Positions 1 to 9,187 of a DNA stretch of 36,049 bases are shown here, one piece after another. The notes below the pieces were generated by a model. The model searched no databases and was not told where the DNA came from. It was given only the letters and a program-made list of their open reading frames with translations. Both the position numbers and the translations under genes were made by a program. This DNA comes from Caldilineaceae bacterium (GTDB lineage Bacteria; Chloroflexota; Anaerolineae; Caldilineales; Caldilineaceae). The stretch lies in contig JAHBVH010000085.1 of NCBI GenBank assembly GCA_019637645.1, forward strand, positions 1 through 36,049. Direction: 5' to 3'. Numbering within the stretch: the first letter of the stretch is position 1; each line of letters starts with the position of its first letter.

Positions 1-2
1 TT

Positions 3-3000
3 GCGGTGGCCGGGCGGTTGGTCATGGCATTGTTAGATACCATCACCATTGGTCTCCTCTATCTGCTGGGCCGTCGTATTTGGGGGATGGGCGCGGGGCT
101 ATTGGCCGCTAGCTTTTATGCCTTTGCCGCCCAAGCCATTCAGCTAAGCCACTTCTTTGCCATGGACCCCGCCAGTACAACCTTTACGGTGCTGGCCGTC
201 TTCGGCGCGGTGCGCATGATCCAAGAACGTTCTTGGTCGGCCACGGTCCTGACCGGTATTGCGGCTGGGTTAGCCATCTCTTCCAAATTTAGCGCGCTCC
301 CAATCTTGGCGGTTCCGATCACGGCGGCGATTCTCATCATCTGGCGGGAACAGACGGCGAGTCGCTTGGCAGAGCGTCCGGTGGATACGCGGGTACAACT
401 CCAAGCCCTCCTAGCCATTCCTGCTGCGTTGTTGTTGGCTGTCCTTGCCTTTGCGTTCACGAGCCCATATGCGATTCTCGATTGGGAAAGCTTTGTCCGC
501 GCCACGTTGGTGGAACAAGGGCGTATGGTTCGTGGGATTGCCGACTTCCCCTTTACTCGCCAATATCGCAATACCATGCCCTACCTCTACTTTCTCCAAC
601 AACAATGGGAATGGGGGCTGTGGTACCCATTGGGGACCGTGGCTGGCTTGGGCACTCTACATGCGTTAGGCGTTTTACTCTACGCCATGGTTCTGCTGCT
701 CTATAACCGCTTGGTTGAACTCTTGGGTGCAGGGACAGGCCGCCGCATTACCGAGGCTCAGGCGGCGTATATCGTGGTCTGGAGTTGGGTGTTGCCCTAC
801 TTCGGCATCACGGGCGCGTTTCTCGCCAAGTTTAATCGGTATATGAGCGCGGTGTTGCCCTTTGTGTTGCTCTTTGCCGCTGGCTTAATCTGGTATTTAT
901 GGCATGCCTTTTCGCAGCGTGCCGTTGAACAGGCAAATGACTTTCCTCCCAAGCGACGGCCTGGCCGCACGATCATGGCGTTTCTTTCCACCACCTTGGC
1001 CTTGCTATTGACAGTGGTCGGCGTGGGTGGTGGTCTTTTCTGGTCGCTGGCCTATGTCAATGGGGTCTATAACCACGAACATACCTGGATCACGGCGAGC
1101 CGCTGGATCTATCAGAATGTGCCTAGTGGCTCCTTGATTTTGTGGGAATTGTGGGATGATCCGCTGCCCAAAGCCCTTCCTGGCGAACCAGGGATGGACA
1201 TGGGCACGACGGGCCTGCGTAATATCGATTGGAGTCCCTATGAAGAGGACACCATCGAAAAATATGCGATCATGAAGGCCAAGCTGCGTGAGGCCAACTA
1301 CGTGGTCTATAGCTCCAAACGGATCTATGACAGTGTTGATGAACTGCCCGAACGCTATCCCATGACCACGCGCTACTATGAAGCGATGTGGAGTGGGGAG
1401 CTGGGCTATGAGCTGGCCCAAGAGGTCACTTCGCCGCCGCGGCTCTTTGGCTATGTTTTCGACGACCGCCATGCCGATGAGAGTTGGAGCCTCTATGATC
1501 ACGCCCAAGTCTCGATCTTCCGAAAAGTGCGCGATCTCACGGATGTTGAGTATGACGCCATTTTTGCCGGGACGTGGGAGCGCGCCATTCCCTATTCTGT
1601 GGGGGGTGGATCGCCCTTAAGCCCTTTCTTGAATACCATCGGCTTGGGAGGCACGCCAGAGAGCGAGAGCCGCGGCTTGATCAACCGCGTCATCGCGATG
1701 GTTTCGGAAAATTATAGTGCCCCTTCTCTGCCTTCGCCCGAGGAGCGCCGCTCGTTGATGAGCGAGCCTGCACTCAACGCACTACCCATAGTCGATAACT
1801 ATCGCTGGAATCAAGCCGCTAGTGAGAGTACCCTGTTGGCTGTGCTCTGGTGGTGGCTAGTGGTGACTCTCTTGGGCTGGGCAGCTTGGCCCTTGGCCTT
1901 TTGGATCTTTCGTCCGCTGCGCGATCGGGGCTATTTTCTCAGCCGTGCGCTGGGGTGGCTATTGGCGGCGTGGCTGCTTTGGTGGCTGGCCAGCTTCCGC
2001 CTTGCGATTGCTTCGGTGGCTAATGCCTGGTTAGCGGCGGCGCTGCTCGCTGTCTTGGGGCTGGCCGTGGCGATTCGCCAAAGGCAGGCGTTGCGAAGCT
2101 TTCTGCGCGAGCGCTGGCCCTTATTGCTTTTTGGCGAATTGCTTTTTGCCGCGGCCTATCTCTTTTTTGTTCGCCTACGCATGGGCAATCCCGATCTATG
2201 GCAGCCTTGGTTTGGCGGCGAGAAGTTTATGGAATTTGCCATGCTCAATGGCATCCTTCGCAGTCCCTACTTCCCTCCCGTCGATCCCCATTTTGCCGGT
2301 GGGATTATCAATTACTACTATTTCGGCCTCTACCTGGTTGCCTATCTCATCAAACTCACGGGGATCTATGCCGAGGTTGCCTTTAACCTAGCGATTCCAA
2401 CGCTCTTTGCCATCACGGTGATCAATGCCTTTGCCGTGGTCTACTCGGCCATAAAACCCAGCTGGTCATTGCCGAGTGTTACACCCACCGATGCCGCGGT
2501 GGGGCCTGAAGAATCCCTCGCTATTTCGGCAGAATTGGCTGAACCGGCGGCTCCGTCCGCACCTGTAATATCGTTGCCGAGTGACCATTGGCGCTATGGC
2601 TTGCTGACTGCGCTCTTCGGGCCGCTCTTTGTGGCTTTGTTGAGCAACTTGGATAGCTTTGCCCAGGTGGTCCGCAATTTAGCGAACATGAGCAATAGTG
2701 GCTTCCAAAGTTCGTTTAGCGGGGTGGAAGCCCTGGGGCGGGCTACGGATAGTTTCCAACAGTTATGGGCCGCGGGCCAACCATTGCCACCCTATGATTT
2801 CTGGGGACCCAGCCGTGTGATCCCGAACACGATCAATGAATTCCCCTATTGGAGTTTCCTCTTTGCCGATCTCCACCCCCACCTGATCGGCATTCCGTTT
2901 GGTGTCTTCGCCCTCTCGCTGATCCTTGTCCTCTTTGCCGATCTGATGCCCAACACTCCGTTGTCTGGGCCGGTGTCGTCTGGGCGGCTCTCTTGGGGAC

Positions 3001-4493
3001 GGGGACTGGCCTTGCTCTTTGTCTTTGCCCTGATGTTGGGCACGCTGGCGAGTGTCAACCTGTGGGAACTGCCCACGTACTTTGGGCTAGGCGTGTTGGC
3101 TTTGCTGGTTGGGCAATACCGCGGGCAGGGGCGGATTGCCTGGGGGTGGACTCTGCTCCTGGCGCTCCTCTATTTGGGCGGAGCTTATCTCCTCTATTGG
3201 CCCTTCTTTAGCCACTACGTCAACGTTGGCGCTAGCGGGGTTGGGTTGGTCAAAGCGGGCGATGAAGTTGGCCCCTGGTTGTTGATTTGGGGTTTCTTTG
3301 GCTTTGTCTTGATCAGTTGGCTTTTGTATACCGCAAGCCAAAGTACGTCCAAGCCATGGGCGGAACGGGGCAGCGGTAGCGAACGGTGGCTCGCCGGTAC
3401 ATTGCGCTATCTAGATCGGTTGCCCCGCTATCTACATGTTCATCGGATCGTTGTTCAACGGCCTACTTTGAGCTATCTTTTTACCTTGGCCCTTGTTCCG
3501 CTAACCGTGTTGGCCGCGGCCATTGCTTTCTTGGCTGGGCGGAGCGTCTTGGCCCTTTGCCTAGCACCGTTAGGCTTGCTCTGGTTACTCCTCTGGCGGC
3601 GTAGCCGATATGCGGATGCCGGTAGCCTACTGCTTGTCACCGCGACGATTACCGGCCTAGCGCTTTTGGCCGGGACACAAGTGTTTTATCTCAAAGATTT
3701 CCTCCAAGGTGGCGATGCCTATCGTATGAATACCCTCTTTAAGTTCTTTAACCAGGTCTGGGTGTTCTGGGGCATTGCTGCGGCGATTGCCCTGCCGCGC
3801 TTCTGGCAGGGCTACATTGCCCAATCGACCTGGCGGCAGGGGGTGTTGCGGATCGTCTGGAGCTTGAGCTTTTCCTTGCTCTTGGCCGCCAGTTTCTCCT
3901 ACCTGATCTGGGGGACGCCCGCACGTTTGGACCAGCGCTTCCCTGGTTGGCGGCCACCGATTGGCACCCTGAATGGCCTTGATTTTATGCGGGAAGGGAC
4001 CTTTTTCTGGCCGGACCAGAATAATCCCATTGAACTGCGCCACGATTGGGCCGCGATTCAGTGGCTATTAGACCATGTGCGCGGCAACGCGGTGATCATG
4101 GAAAGTTCGCAGGTGGCGTACTATCGCGAGGCTGGTTCGCGGATTGCCAGCATGACGGGCCTGAGCGGGATCAACGGTATGCACGAAGGCGAACAGCGCT
4201 ATGGTGATGACGTTGGTCTGCGCGCTGCGCTACACCACGAGTTTTGGACTACCATGGATCTCGAGCGTACCCAACAACTTTTGCGTGAATTACAGGTCGA
4301 TCTGGTCTATGTCGGGCCGCTGGAGCACTATGTCCACCCAGAAGGGGTGCAGAAGCTGGCGATGTTGGCCGCGAATGGCGAATTAGTGTCTGTTTTTACC
4401 AATGAACGCTCGATCATCTATAGCGTACCCGGTCGATTGGTGCAGACCCAACAAGGCTTTTATGTCCCCCAAGGGCAGAGCGCGATGCGGTAA
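3..4493 (+). CDS. GT39/PMT-like membrane protein fused to DUF2298 (Chlor_Arch_YYY), 5'-truncated
   Basis: The reading frame is open to the left edge, and the first visible residues already lie in transmembrane helices that normally follow the N-terminal DE motif of PMT/ArnT-like proteins. The true start is therefore outside the window; the GTG at 6 is only the first start-like codon. Residues are numbered from position 6. Residues 1 to about 340 are a polytopic GT-C-type membrane domain, with an SHFFAMD motif in an early loop. Residues about 350-600 look extracytoplasmic and soluble. Residues about 620-1480 are a complete DUF2298 domain with NYYYFG (Tyr run from 770), the EFPYWSF/ADLHPH motif (from 945) and RMNTLFKF (from 1240). 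PMT-like enzymes transfer sugars from polyprenyl-phosphate donors on the outer face; the role of DUF2298 is unknown. The fusion suggests both modules work on one lipid-linked substrate. It heads a run of six co-directional genes. Family assignment is confident, function is inferred. Confidence 0.85.
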   Translation, partial: AVAGRLVMALLDTITIGLLYLLGRRIWGMGAGLLAASFYAFAAQAIQLSHFFAMDPASTTFTVLAVFGAVRMIQERSWSATVLTGIAAGLAISSKFSALPILAVPITAAILIIWREQTASRLAERPVDTRVQLQALLAIPAALLLAVLAFAFTSPYAILDWESFVRATLVEQGRMVRGIADFPFTRQYRNTMPYLYFLQQQWEWGLWYPLGTVAGLGTLHALGVLLYAMVLLLYNRLVELLGAGTGRRITEAQAAYIVVWSWVLPYFGITGAFLAKFNRYMSAVLPFVLLFAAGLIWYLWHAFSQRAVEQANDFPPKRRPGRTIMAFLSTTLALLLTVVGVGGGLFWSLAYVNGVYNHEHTWITASRWIYQNVPSGSLILWELWDDPLPKALPGEPGMDMGTTGLRNIDWSPYEEDTIEKYAIMKAKLREANYVVYSSKRIYDSVDELPERYPMTTRYYEAMWSGELGYELAQEVTSPPRLFGYVFDDRHADESWSLYDHAQVSIFRKVRDLTDVEYDAIFAGTWERAIPYSVGGGSPLSPFLNTIGLGGTPESESRGLINRVIAMVSENYSAPSLPSPEERRSLMSEPALNALPIVDNYRWNQAASESTLLAVLWWWLVVTLLGWAAWPLAFWIFRPLRDRGYFLSRALGWLLAAWLLWWLASFRLAIASVANAWLAAALLAVLGLAVAIRQRQALRSFLRERWPLLLFGELLFAAAYLFFVRLRMGNPDLWQPWFGGEKFMEFAMLNGILRSPYFPPVDPHFAGGIINYYYFGLYLVAYLIKLTGIYAEVAFNLAIPTLFAITVINAFAVVYSAIKPSWSLPSVTPTDAAVGPEESLAISAELAEPAAPSAPVISLPSDHWRYGLLTALFGPLFVALLSNLDSFAQVVRNLANMSNSGFQSSFSGVEALGRATDSFQQLWAAGQPLPPYDFWGPSRVIPNTINEFPYWSFLFADLHPHLIGIPFGVFALSLILVLFADLMPNTPLSGPVSSGRLSWGRGLALLFVFALMLGTLASVNLWELPTYFGLGVLALLVGQYRGQGRIAWGWTLLLALLYLGGAYLLYWPFFSHYVNVGASGVGLVKAGDEVGPWLLIWGFFGFVLISWLLYTASQSTSKPWAERGSGSERWLAGTLRYLDRLPRYLHVHRIVVQRPTLSYLFTLALVPLTVLAAAIAFLAGRSVLALCLAPLGLLWLLLWRRSRYADAGSLLLVTATITGLALLAGTQVFYLKDFLQGGDAYRMNTLFKFFNQVWVFWGIAAAIALPRFWQGYIAQSTWRQGVLRIVWSLSFSLLLAASFSYLIWGTPARLDQRFPGWRPPIGTLNGLDFMREGTFFWPDQNNPIELRHDWAAIQWLLDHVRGNAVIMESSQVAYYREAGSRIASMTGLSGINGMHEGEQRYGDDVGLRAALHHEFWTTMDLERTQQLLRELQVDLVYVGPLEHYVHPEGVQKLAMLAANGELVSVFTNERSIIYSVPGRLVQTQQGFYVPQGQSAMR

Positions 4494-4553
4494 AGCGCTG
4501 GCCGCGCTCAGGTTTACTGATTCACTCTGTTACTCCTAGGAACCGATAATGAT

Positions 4554-7169
4554 ATGCTCTGGCAATTCCTTTCCTGGTATCTAGCCCTTCAACTGGTTTC
4601 GCTCGCCGCACTGCCGCTGACCATCGGCCTATTGGCGAATCTACCCGATCGTGGCTATGCCTTTAGCAAAAGTGTAGGGGTACTGGCTGTCGGCTTTCTC
4701 TTTTGGATCGGCTACAGCTATGGTTTCTTGCGCAATGAAACAGGCGGCGCGTGGCTCTCTTTGTTGCTGGTTGCCCTCTTCAGTTGGGCCGTCGGGCGAC
4801 AGGCCATTCAATCGCTCTTCCAACCCGCGGCAGCGCACCCGGAACGCCCACCTTTATCGTTGCGCTACATCCTGGGCATTGAGTTGATTTTTCTGGCCTT
4901 CTTTGGTCTGTGGGCGCTGGTCCGCGCCTATGATCCGGCAGTGAACCACACCGAAGAGCCAATGGATCTGATGTTTATGAATAGCATCTGGGTGAGCGCG
5001 ACCTACCCCCCGCAAGATGCTTGGCTCGGTGGCTATGCCATTAGCTACTACTACTTTGGCTATTGGCTTTTAACGACCTTGGGCCGTTTAGCCAACCAAC
5101 CGCCCGAACTGGCCTATACGCTGGGCCAAGCCAGCTGGTATGGTCTGCTCTGGATTGGCTGTTTTGGTATGGGCTACAACCTCTTGGCGCGGCGCTATGG
5201 CAAGGGCGATGGCCGCGCCGTGGCCGGTGGTTTCCTGGCCGGTCTTTTGGTCGCGACCGTGGGAAATCTCCAGGCGGTGATGGAGTGGCTCCATGCCAAT
5301 GGCTATCCTGTCACTGCCTTTGCCAACTGGCTCGGCGTACGCAACTTTCCGGCGGAAGCGCCACAGACTGGTCTGTGGTATATCAGTCTGGATTGGTGGT
5401 GGTGGCGACCGAGTCGTGTCATCAGCGACCGTTGGCTTACCGGGGATCATATGGAAGTGATTGATGAGTTCCCCATGTTTAGCTATATCTTGGGCGACAA
5501 TCATCCCCATGTGCTGGCTATGCCCTTTGCGCTCTTAATGATTGCGCTGATCTATAATCTTTTCTTGCAGCCACACCGGCTGACTTGGCCTGCCGCGCCC
5601 TTGCTGCCACTTGAAACGGGCGCTACGGGGCTTGGACAGGCAATCCAGCGCGTTATTACGCTGGCGCGCACGGCAGTGCCTTTCGGGTTTATCGGGATCG
5701 TTGCACTCATTGTTGTTGGCGGGGCTTTGGTCTTTTTGAATACCTGGGATTTCCCGCCATACTGGCTGCTCTTCATGGTCACTGTGGCGCTGCTCTGCTG
5801 GCGCCTATTGGGGACAACGGCCTCCCTAAAGCCGACGGCGCGTGGTGGGCAAGCGTTGGTCGCTGCTGGTATTGCGGGGAGTTTCGTATTGTTTGGGCTG
5901 CTGTGTCTCTACTTTCCCTATTTTCTCACCGCCCAAAGCCAAGCGGGTGGCTTGGTGCCGAATCTCTTTAACCCTTCGCGCTTCTCACAGTTCTTGGTGA
6001 TGTTTGGCTTTGCCCTCCTTGGGATTGTCACCTTACTACTCCTCAGTTGGCAGGCTTTGCCCACACCAGTCTCTACGTCGTCGCCAACCCACTGGCTGTC
6101 GTTGGGCGTGATTGGGGCGTTGGTCTATGGCTTGCCGCTGCTCGTGTTGCTTGTCAGCACCTTGCTGGCGACGACGCCCAGGGGCCAAAGCTTATTGGCC
6201 GCGCACATCGCCTTGCCAGAAGGGGCAACCAGCTATTTACCCTTTATTCTGCAACGCTGGAGCACGCAATTTTGGACTTTCCTCATCGTCGGCGCGCTCT
6301 TGAGCTTGGTGTTATGGTTGGCTTGGCGCCACGGTGAGGGGTGGCAAGCGGAAAGTGAGGCGCAGCCACGCGCGTCCGTGCCGCAAGCAACGCTCTTTGT
6401 GCTGCTATTGGCTGCTTTGGGGCTCTTTTTGGCCTTTGTGCCAGAATTTCTCTATCTCCGCGATAACTTTGGCACGCGGATGAATACTGTCTTCAAATTC
6501 TACTACCAAGCCTGGTTGCTCTTTGGCTTGGCGGTGAGTTATGCCATTGTCGTTGGGCTCTCGGCCTTGCTACCCACAGCCCAAGAACCGGCAACCGGTA
6601 TCACCAGCCCCCTGCTGCGTTGGGTGACTGGCCTGGGCGCGCTCTTGACCTTACTGCTGGCGCTTTCGGGGCTGATCTTTCCGGTAGCGGCAGCCTATAG
6701 CAAAACGGGGGCCTTTGCCGCCACCCCCACTTTTGATGCGACTGCTTATTTAGCGGAGCAAGGGCCAGCCGAGTTAGCCGCCGCCGATTGGGTACGCGCC
6801 AACACGGCACCCACGGCCCTGGTCATTGAGGGCAAAGGGGCCAGCTATTGGTCCAATTATAATCGGATTAGCACCTTGACGGGCCGCCCAACTTTGCTCG
6901 GCTGGGATGGTCATGAGGCCCAATGGCGGGGTAAAGCCTTTGGGGCAATGGCCCAAGGGCGGGTAGAAGCGCTCGATCTGATCTATGGTAGCCGGACGCC
7001 CACCGAGATCACGCGTGTGTTGACCGCCTGGAATGTAGACTATGTCTATGTGGGGCCAACCGAACGCAGCCAATATGGCATAACGGCAGAAAGCGAACGC
7101 GCCCTGGCCATGGCTATGGAATTGGCCTTTGAACAAGGCGACGTGCGCATCTATCAACGCCGTCGATAA
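4554..7169 (+). CDS. DUF2298 / Chlor_Arch_YYY polytopic membrane protein
   Basis: This 871-residue, highly hydrophobic protein is a stand-alone copy of the domain that forms the C-terminal half of the preceding fusion protein. It carries the same landmarks in the same order: SYYYFG near residue 163, DEFPMF followed by GDNHPH from residue 304, GTRMNTVFKFYYQAW from about residue 640, and DYVYVGPTE near residue 829. The conserved Tyr, Asp/His and Arg-Asn clusters lie in loops between helices, as expected of a GT-C-like glycosyltransferase or lipid-linked sugar handling protein, but no activity has been assigned to the family as far as I know. The ATG at 4554 is preceded by AGGA at 4538-4541, a rather long 12-nt spacing, and sits 60 nt after the previous stop. 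Adjacent divergent copies suggest an old duplication and possibly a heteromeric complex. Confidence 0.88.
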   Translation: MLWQFLSWYLALQLVSLAALPLTIGLLANLPDRGYAFSKSVGVLAVGFLFWIGYSYGFLRNETGGAWLSLLLVALFSWAVGRQAIQSLFQPAAAHPERPPLSLRYILGIELIFLAFFGLWALVRAYDPAVNHTEEPMDLMFMNSIWVSATYPPQDAWLGGYAISYYYFGYWLLTTLGRLANQPPELAYTLGQASWYGLLWIGCFGMGYNLLARRYGKGDGRAVAGGFLAGLLVATVGNLQAVMEWLHANGYPVTAFANWLGVRNFPAEAPQTGLWYISLDWWWWRPSRVISDRWLTGDHMEVIDEFPMFSYILGDNHPHVLAMPFALLMIALIYNLFLQPHRLTWPAAPLLPLETGATGLGQAIQRVITLARTAVPFGFIGIVALIVVGGALVFLNTWDFPPYWLLFMVTVALLCWRLLGTTASLKPTARGGQALVAAGIAGSFVLFGLLCLYFPYFLTAQSQAGGLVPNLFNPSRFSQFLVMFGFALLGIVTLLLLSWQALPTPVSTSSPTHWLSLGVIGALVYGLPLLVLLVSTLLATTPRGQSLLAAHIALPEGATSYLPFILQRWSTQFWTFLIVGALLSLVLWLAWRHGEGWQAESEAQPRASVPQATLFVLLLAALGLFLAFVPEFLYLRDNFGTRMNTVFKFYYQAWLLFGLAVSYAIVVGLSALLPTAQEPATGITSPLLRWVTGLGALLTLLLALSGLIFPVAAAYSKTGAFAATPTFDATAYLAEQGPAELAAADWVRANTAPTALVIEGKGASYWSNYNRISTLTGRPTLLGWDGHEAQWRGKAFGAMAQGRVEALDLIYGSRTPTEITRVLTAWNVDYVYVGPTERSQYGITAESERALAMAMELAFEQGDVRIYQRRR

Positions 7170-7185
7170 AGGAATGCTTGAAACT

Positions 7186-9156
7186 ATGAGTGTATCGCAA
7201 ACAACTTCGGCAAGACCATTCTCTGGGGCGGCGACGGCTTTTCCCTGGCTGACTCTAGAACGTACGCTCTATGCTTTGCTGGTTTTACTGGCCGCGGGAA
7301 TTCGTTTGGGTGGGCTTGGTCAACAACCGCTGACAGCGGCAGAGGCTGGCCATGCTTGGTCGGCGTGGCTCGTGGTGAATGGCAGCGCGCCTACGTTAGC
7401 GCCCGCACCCGACAGTCCTTTGCTCTATTCGCTCTATAGCTATCTCTTTTGGCTCTTTGGGGGGAATGATCTAGCCGTGCGTAGCGTGGCTGCTTTGTGC
7501 GGGACGGGATTGGTCGCGCTGGTCTGGTATTGGCGGGCTTGGCTGGGGCAAACGGTTGCCCTCTTGGCCGCGGTGCTCTTGACCATCGATCCTTGGCTTG
7601 TGGCCAATAGTCGCCTTGCCGATAGCGCGATGCTTTCGCTCTTTCTGGCGATGCTTACCCTGACCGGCTTGGCCCAAGTGGCGGCCAAAGCGGAGCCGCT
7701 GGTTCCCACTGGTTGGGACACTGTTACGGCGGTTAGCGCTGGGCTCTTGTTGGTGAGTGGCCCGCAAAGCTGGAGCCTGTGGGTTGTGCTGGGGCTCTTT
7801 GGGTGGCTCTGTTTGCCCCACTTTGCGCTGCTCCCTTGGCTGCGTCAGCCTCGGATTGCTGGCTTGCTCGGACTAGCGGCCTTCTTGGGTGGTACGGGGT
7901 GGCTGGCGCGGATGGAAGGGCTGGGTGCCATTAGCACGAGCTTGACGGTTTGGTTGGGGCAACTGACTGGCCGCGAGACCAACTTTGCCTATGGGCTAGG
8001 CTGGCTTCTCTGGCGTATGCTGTTGGAACAGCCGCTGGTCCTCCCCTTTGGTCTCCTCGGATTGGGAATTGTTTTGCGCTATCGTGAGCGGATCGCCTTC
8101 CAGCTAACGCTCTTCAATCCACCGACCTATGCGCCAAGCAAGGCTGCCGAAAAGCGCGTGCAACCTGAGAATTGGCTACGCTTTTTGGTCGCTTGGTTGG
8201 TATGGGGAACCCTTTTGGTGTTAGCACCAGGCCGTGCCCCGCTCTTGTTGCCACTATTCGGCCTACCCCTCGCTTTCTTGGCTGCCTATGGGCTGCTCTT
8301 CTGGTTACAGCAAGCTCGTGATGGGGTGGCTTGGCGTGAGAATAGCCTGTTGGTCAGTATCTTAGCGATTTTGCTGATTTCTTTTACCATTTGGTTCAGT
8401 GCCTTAACCAACAATGCCACCTTTGATACTTTTTTGGTGCGAACGCTCTTGATTGTATTGGTGCTCCTCTTCTTGATCGTCCTTGCCTATACGCTTTGGC
8501 TCAATGGTCGGCAGGCACGCCTGGCAACGGGGGGTCTTGTGATCATCTGGCTCTTCGCCTGGACCATGAGCAGCGGTTGGCAACTCAATCATCGCTTTGA
8601 TGTCGCACTGCCCGATGGCTTTTTTGCCAGCTATACCAATCCAGATATCCGTCGATTGGTGGTGGCGGTTCAGACGATGAGCGCACAGCGGCATGGTGAT
8701 GCAAGCGAGATGCCCTTGCAAGTTCAAATGACCGAGCAGCCTGATCCAGTCCTAGGGTGGTATCTGCGTCCGATGCGCAACCTAACCTGGGTGCTGGCAC
8801 CAGGGACTGTCGATGGCCAAAGTCCGCCGGTTGTCATTACGCTTTCGGATGATTCGTTACGTGCCCAAGGGCGTACTGGCTCTGCGGCTAGCGCGTTGGG
8901 CGAATTATCATCTAATTATCTGGGCAGTCAGTACGCGCTGCGTGACTACTGGTTGCCGAGCAATTTAACTGCCAATGATGCTCCGCCTCCGCGGTTGGAA
9001 GGACTTAGCTTCGGGGCACGCTTGTACGCGCAACTGAATACGCGGTGGACAACCAGCGCGCGTGCGCTCCTGCGCTGGAGTATCTATCGCGAAGTGCCAG
9101 CCTTACCAACCGGAGATGCGGTTGTGCTTTGGGTGCAAGCCGATGGCGGCCAGTAG
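7186..9156 (+). CDS. Divergent GT39/ArnT-like membrane protein
   Basis: A 656-residue polytopic membrane protein with the topology of PMT_2/ArnT-like GT-C proteins: one helix, a first periplasmic loop, then alternating hydrophobic segments to about residue 460 and a soluble C-terminal part. The first loop has Ala52-Glu53 where active PMT/ArnT enzymes usually have Asp-Glu. A second loop carries SRLADSAM, matching the usual SR..D motif position. Known members move a sugar from a polyprenyl-phosphate donor; loss of the Asp may mean altered or lost catalysis. I chose ATG 7186 because AAAGGA (7168-7173) lies 12 nt upstream, the same long spacing as in the preceding gene; ATG 7174 would touch the ribosome binding site, and the TTG at 7129 would overlap the preceding gene. 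The gap to that gene is only 16 nt, so co-transcription is likely. Confidence 0.82.
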   Translation: MSVSQTTSARPFSGAATAFPWLTLERTLYALLVLLAAGIRLGGLGQQPLTAAEAGHAWSAWLVVNGSAPTLAPAPDSPLLYSLYSYLFWLFGGNDLAVRSVAALCGTGLVALVWYWRAWLGQTVALLAAVLLTIDPWLVANSRLADSAMLSLFLAMLTLTGLAQVAAKAEPLVPTGWDTVTAVSAGLLLVSGPQSWSLWVVLGLFGWLCLPHFALLPWLRQPRIAGLLGLAAFLGGTGWLARMEGLGAISTSLTVWLGQLTGRETNFAYGLGWLLWRMLLEQPLVLPFGLLGLGIVLRYRERIAFQLTLFNPPTYAPSKAAEKRVQPENWLRFLVAWLVWGTLLVLAPGRAPLLLPLFGLPLAFLAAYGLLFWLQQARDGVAWRENSLLVSILAILLISFTIWFSALTNNATFDTFLVRTLLIVLVLLFLIVLAYTLWLNGRQARLATGGLVIIWLFAWTMSSGWQLNHRFDVALPDGFFASYTNPDIRRLVVAVQTMSAQRHGDASEMPLQVQMTEQPDPVLGWYLRPMRNLTWVLAPGTVDGQSPPVVITLSDDSLRAQGRTGSAASALGELSSNYLGSQYALRDYWLPSNLTANDAPPPRLEGLSFGARLYAQLNTRWTTSARALLRWSIYREVPALPTGDAVVLWVQADGGQ

Positions 9157-9187
9157 AACAATCGTGTGCAAATAGGAAATGGGGTCT

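Noticed and set aside
4494..4508. AGCGC-TGGCC-GCGCT hairpin directly after the first gene's stop
   Set aside because: Only 5 bp with no T-tract, within an apparent operon; too weak to call a terminator.
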